From positions 1 to 6,515 of the forward strand of contig JBKKCR010000125.1 in assembly GCA_046712825.1 (NCBI GenBank): DNA of 6,515 nt, given 5' to 3'. Position 1 is the first letter of the stretch. Each line of letters starts with the position of its first letter. This stretch comes from DATFGK01 sp046712825. GTDB taxonomy: Bacteria > Actinomycetota > AC-67. The notes beneath the pieces were generated by a model. It made no database searches. It was not told where the DNA came from and was given only the letters and a program-made list of their open reading frames with translations. The position numbers were made by a program, and so were the translations under genes. Positions 4,928-6,515 of the stretch are shown here, piece by piece.

Positions 4928-4957
4928 CGAGCGGGCCACGAGCCCGCTCGTTTTCTT
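4928..4957 (+). terminator. Intrinsic terminator after the RAM-domain gene
   Basis: CGAGCGGGC (4928-4936) and GCCCGCTCG (4942-4950) form a perfect nine-base-pair stem with loop CACGA, followed at once by TTTTCTT. It lies 16 bases after the stop at 4912. On the opposite strand the hairpin is not followed by a T-tract, so it is a good terminator only for the plus strand, though the stem may still protect the 3' end of ddl mRNA, whose stop is at 4958-4960. Confidence 0.9.
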
Positions 4958-6067
4958 CTAAGCATCCCCGTGGCGCTCGAGCGCCAGCTCGATCAGCCGG
5001 TCGATCAGCTTCGCGTAGGGAACGCCGCTCGCCTCCCACAGCTTGGGATACATCGAGATCGGCGTGAAGCCTGGGATCGTGTTGATCTCATTTAGGTAAA
5101 GAGCGCCCGACGCGTCCTCGTAGAAGAAGTCGACGCGGGCCATCCCGACGCAGTCGATCGCACGGAACGCTTCGAGCGCGACCCGGCGGACCTCCTCGGA
5201 GACTTGCTCCGGGATCGGCGCCGGGATCCGCAGCTCACTCCCCTCTTCGAGATACTTCGCTCCGAAGTCGTAGAACTCGTGGTGCGGCACGACCTCTCCG
5301 ACGATCGAAGCCTCGGGCTCGTCGTTGCCGAGCACCGCACACTCCAGCTCTCGCGCGCGGATCGCGCGCTCGACGAGCGCCTTCCGGTCGAACGAGAGCG
5401 CAAGCTCGAGCCCGGCGCGGAGCTCGGCAACGTTGCGGCACTTCGAGATCCCGACGCTCGAACCCAGATTCGCCGGCTTGGTGAAACACGGGAACGCGAT
5501 CTCTCCTTCGGCGAGCTCCACCAGTCGATCGGGGCTTCGCCGCCAGGCTTCGACATGGACGTGCAGATACGGGACGATGCGAAGACCGCGCGACGCGAAG
5601 AGCTGCTTCTGCATCTCCTTGTCCATCCCCAGCGCCGACGCGAGTACTCCCGCGCCCACGTACGGAACGCCGGCGAGCTCGAGGAGGCCTTGAACCGTCC
5701 CGTCCTCGCCGTACGGTCCGTGGAGCACCGGGAACACGACGTCGACCGAGCCCAGCCCCTCAGCACCCGAACCGCCCTCCAGCGGCCGCAGCAACGCCTC
5801 CTGCCCTTCCCGGACGAGTGCGACCCCCGTTCCTTCCTCGCCGGTGCCCGGCAGCGCTCCCGGCGTGTCTTCGAGCTGATCGGGGGTCTTAGCCGGCAGC
5901 AGCCAACGCCCTTGCTTGGTGATCGCGATCGGGACGACGTCGTACTTGTCGCGGTCCATCGCGGCCATCATCGACCGCGCGCTGACGACGGAAACCTCGT
6001 GCTCGGCGGAGCGGCCACCGTACAGGATGGCCAGTCGTATCCTTCGCCCGGGTTCACGTCCGCTCAC
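4958..6067 (-). CDS. ddl: D-alanine--D-alanine ligase
   Basis: Ddl uses ATP to join two D-alanines into the dipeptide that MurF adds to the peptidoglycan precursor. The 369-residue protein is of the longer Gram-positive/actinobacterial type. ATP-grasp motifs occur in order: YGGRSAEHEVS at residues 16-26, HGPYGEDGTVQG at 116-127, KPANLGSSVGI at 197-207, YDFGAKY at 266-272, RVDFF at 311-315 and the metal ligands in LNEINT at 325-330, followed by IPGFTPISMYPKLW. The Tyr272 context (AKYLEEGSEL) is that of D-Ala-D-Ala ligases rather than VanA-type D-Ala-D-Lac enzymes, so no glycopeptide resistance is implied. The start is GTG (6065-6067). A good GAGGAGG (6075-6081, minus strand) lies seven bases before it, inside the upstream gene, and the start overlaps that gene's TGA as GTGA. 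Translation is therefore likely coupled to the upstream PLP-enzyme gene. Confidence 0.96.
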   Translation of the reverse strand: MSGREPGRRIRLAILYGGRSAEHEVSVVSARSMMAAMDRDKYDVVPIAITKQGRWLLPAKTPDQLEDTPGALPGTGEEGTGVALVREGQEALLRPLEGGSGAEGLGSVDVVFPVLHGPYGEDGTVQGLLELAGVPYVGAGVLASALGMDKEMQKQLFASRGLRIVPYLHVHVEAWRRSPDRLVELAEGEIAFPCFTKPANLGSSVGISKCRNVAELRAGLELALSFDRKALVERAIRARELECAVLGNDEPEASIVGEVVPHHEFYDFGAKYLEEGSELRIPAPIPEQVSEEVRRVALEAFRAIDCVGMARVDFFYEDASGALYLNEINTIPGFTPISMYPKLWEASGVPYAKLIDRLIELALERHGDA

Positions 6068-6515
6068 GAAAGGGCCTCCTCGAAGTCGGCGATCAGATCC
6101 TCGGGGTCTTCGATCCCGACGCTCACCCGCATGAGCCCATCGGTCACTCCGGCCGCCTCCCGGTCTTCACGCGAGAGCTGCGTGTGCGTGATGCTCGCCG
6201 GGTGGACGATCAGCGTCTTCGTGCCGCCCAGCGACGCCGCTGGCGACGCAAGCCGCACGCGTTCGAGCACGCGCCTCCCGGCCGGCATGCCGCCCGATAC
6301 CTCGAAGGTGAGCATCCCGCCGAAGCCTCTCGGGAACTGCTTCGCGGCGAGCTCGTGCTGCGGATGAGATGCAAGCCCCGGATACGTGACGCGCTCGACG
6401 GTCGGCAAGCGCTCGAGCGCCTTCGCGAGCGCCATCGCGTTCGAGCAGATCCGATCCATGCGAAGCGCGAGGGTCTGTACCCCGCGTATCGTCAGCCACG
6501 CCTCCAACGGGGCGA
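6064..6515 (-). CDS. Cys/Met-metabolism PLP-dependent enzyme, C-terminal part (cystathionine synthase/lyase family)
   Basis: The visible 149 residues are the C-terminal domain of the family that includes cystathionine gamma-synthase, beta-lyase, gamma-lyase, methionine gamma-lyase and O-acyl-homoserine sulfhydrylases. Landmarks are APLEAWLTIRGVQTLALRM at the start, HPQHELAAKQFPRGFGGM in the middle, SLGGTKTLIVHPASITH, and GVTDGLMRVSVGIEDPEDL near the end; the last supplies the Arg that binds the substrate carboxylate. The PLP-binding Lys lies outside the window. These blocks are shared by all family members, so the reaction and gene name cannot be decided from this part. The frame stays open to the right edge: the gene is cut by the window, and a TTG at 6505-6507 is internal, not a start. 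It is the upstream partner of ddl, with overlapping stop and start (GTGA, 6064-6067). Confidence 0.93.
   Translation of the reverse strand, partial: APLEAWLTIRGVQTLALRMDRICSNAMALAKALERLPTVERVTYPGLASHPQHELAAKQFPRGFGGMLTFEVSGGMPAGRRVLERVRLASPAASLGGTKTLIVHPASITHTQLSREDREAAGVTDGLMRVSVGIEDPEDLIADFEEALS

Noticed and set aside
4958..6067. VanA/VanB-type D-Ala-D-Lac ligase
   Set aside because: The Tyr-containing AKYLEEGSEL context and IPGFTPISMYPKLW tail are those of housekeeping Ddl, and no vanH or vanX neighbours are seen.
5204..6367. 387-codon plus-strand open frame opposite ddl and the PLP enzyme
   Set aside because: Antisense shadow of high-GC codon usage. It spans two well-supported genes, has no recognisable domain and is rich in Arg/Asp low-complexity sequence.

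Overview
This is ordinary-looking bacterial chromosome of high GC content. It carries compact, mostly housekeeping genes, several with 1-15 bp overlaps. Five of the seven visible start codons are GTG. The C-terminal sequence of L28, the GC bias, the short stand-alone Lrp/AsnC-type RAM-domain protein and the neighbourhood ddl / RAM protein / thiL / thiD / rpmB all point to an actinobacterium (Actinomycetota). As I recall it, streptomycetes and relatives keep ddl, a small RAM protein, thiL, thiD and rpmB close together. The divergent sequences of PEP carboxykinase and dodecin hint at a deep-branching rather than a model lineage, but that is inference.

Layout. Positions 1-134 (+) hold the end of rpmB (ribosomal protein L28). 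Tail-to-tail with it, sharing a palindromic CTAG as both stop codons, lies the leftward thiamine unit thiL-thiD (131-1953, minus), whose two genes overlap as GTGA. Divergent from thiL is a 69-residue dodecin-family gene (2045-2254, +) lacking the usual flavin-stacking Trp. A 143-bp intergenic region follows. It holds a promoter, a perfect 18-bp dyad TTGTGAA-N4-TTCACAA (Rex-like, also fitting the CRP/GlxR half-sites) over the predicted transcription start, and an 11-bp leader hairpin that ends exactly where the Shine-Dalgarno sequence begins. It drives pckA, an unusual ATP-type PEP carboxykinase (2398-3963, +). The pckA end overlaps by 15 bp the convergent end of a COG1926-type phosphoribosyltransferase (3949-4572, minus).

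Divergent from the phosphoribosyltransferase is a 77-residue stand-alone RAM-domain protein (4679-4912, +) with a perfect Shine-Dalgarno sequence and a strong intrinsic terminator. Convergent to it is ddl (4958-6067, minus), D-alanine--D-alanine ligase. Its GTG start overlaps the stop of a Cys/Met-metabolism PLP enzyme that runs off the right edge.

Functionally the window combines translation (L28), the last kinase steps of thiamine diphosphate synthesis (ThiD, ThiL), the gluconeogenic/anaplerotic node (PckA) and peptidoglycan precursor synthesis (Ddl). I see no mobile element, CRISPR array, tRNA or phage gene. The most interesting signals are regulatory, in front of pckA, together with the divergent active-site motifs of PckA and the dodecin. 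I did not find an obviously new multi-gene system.
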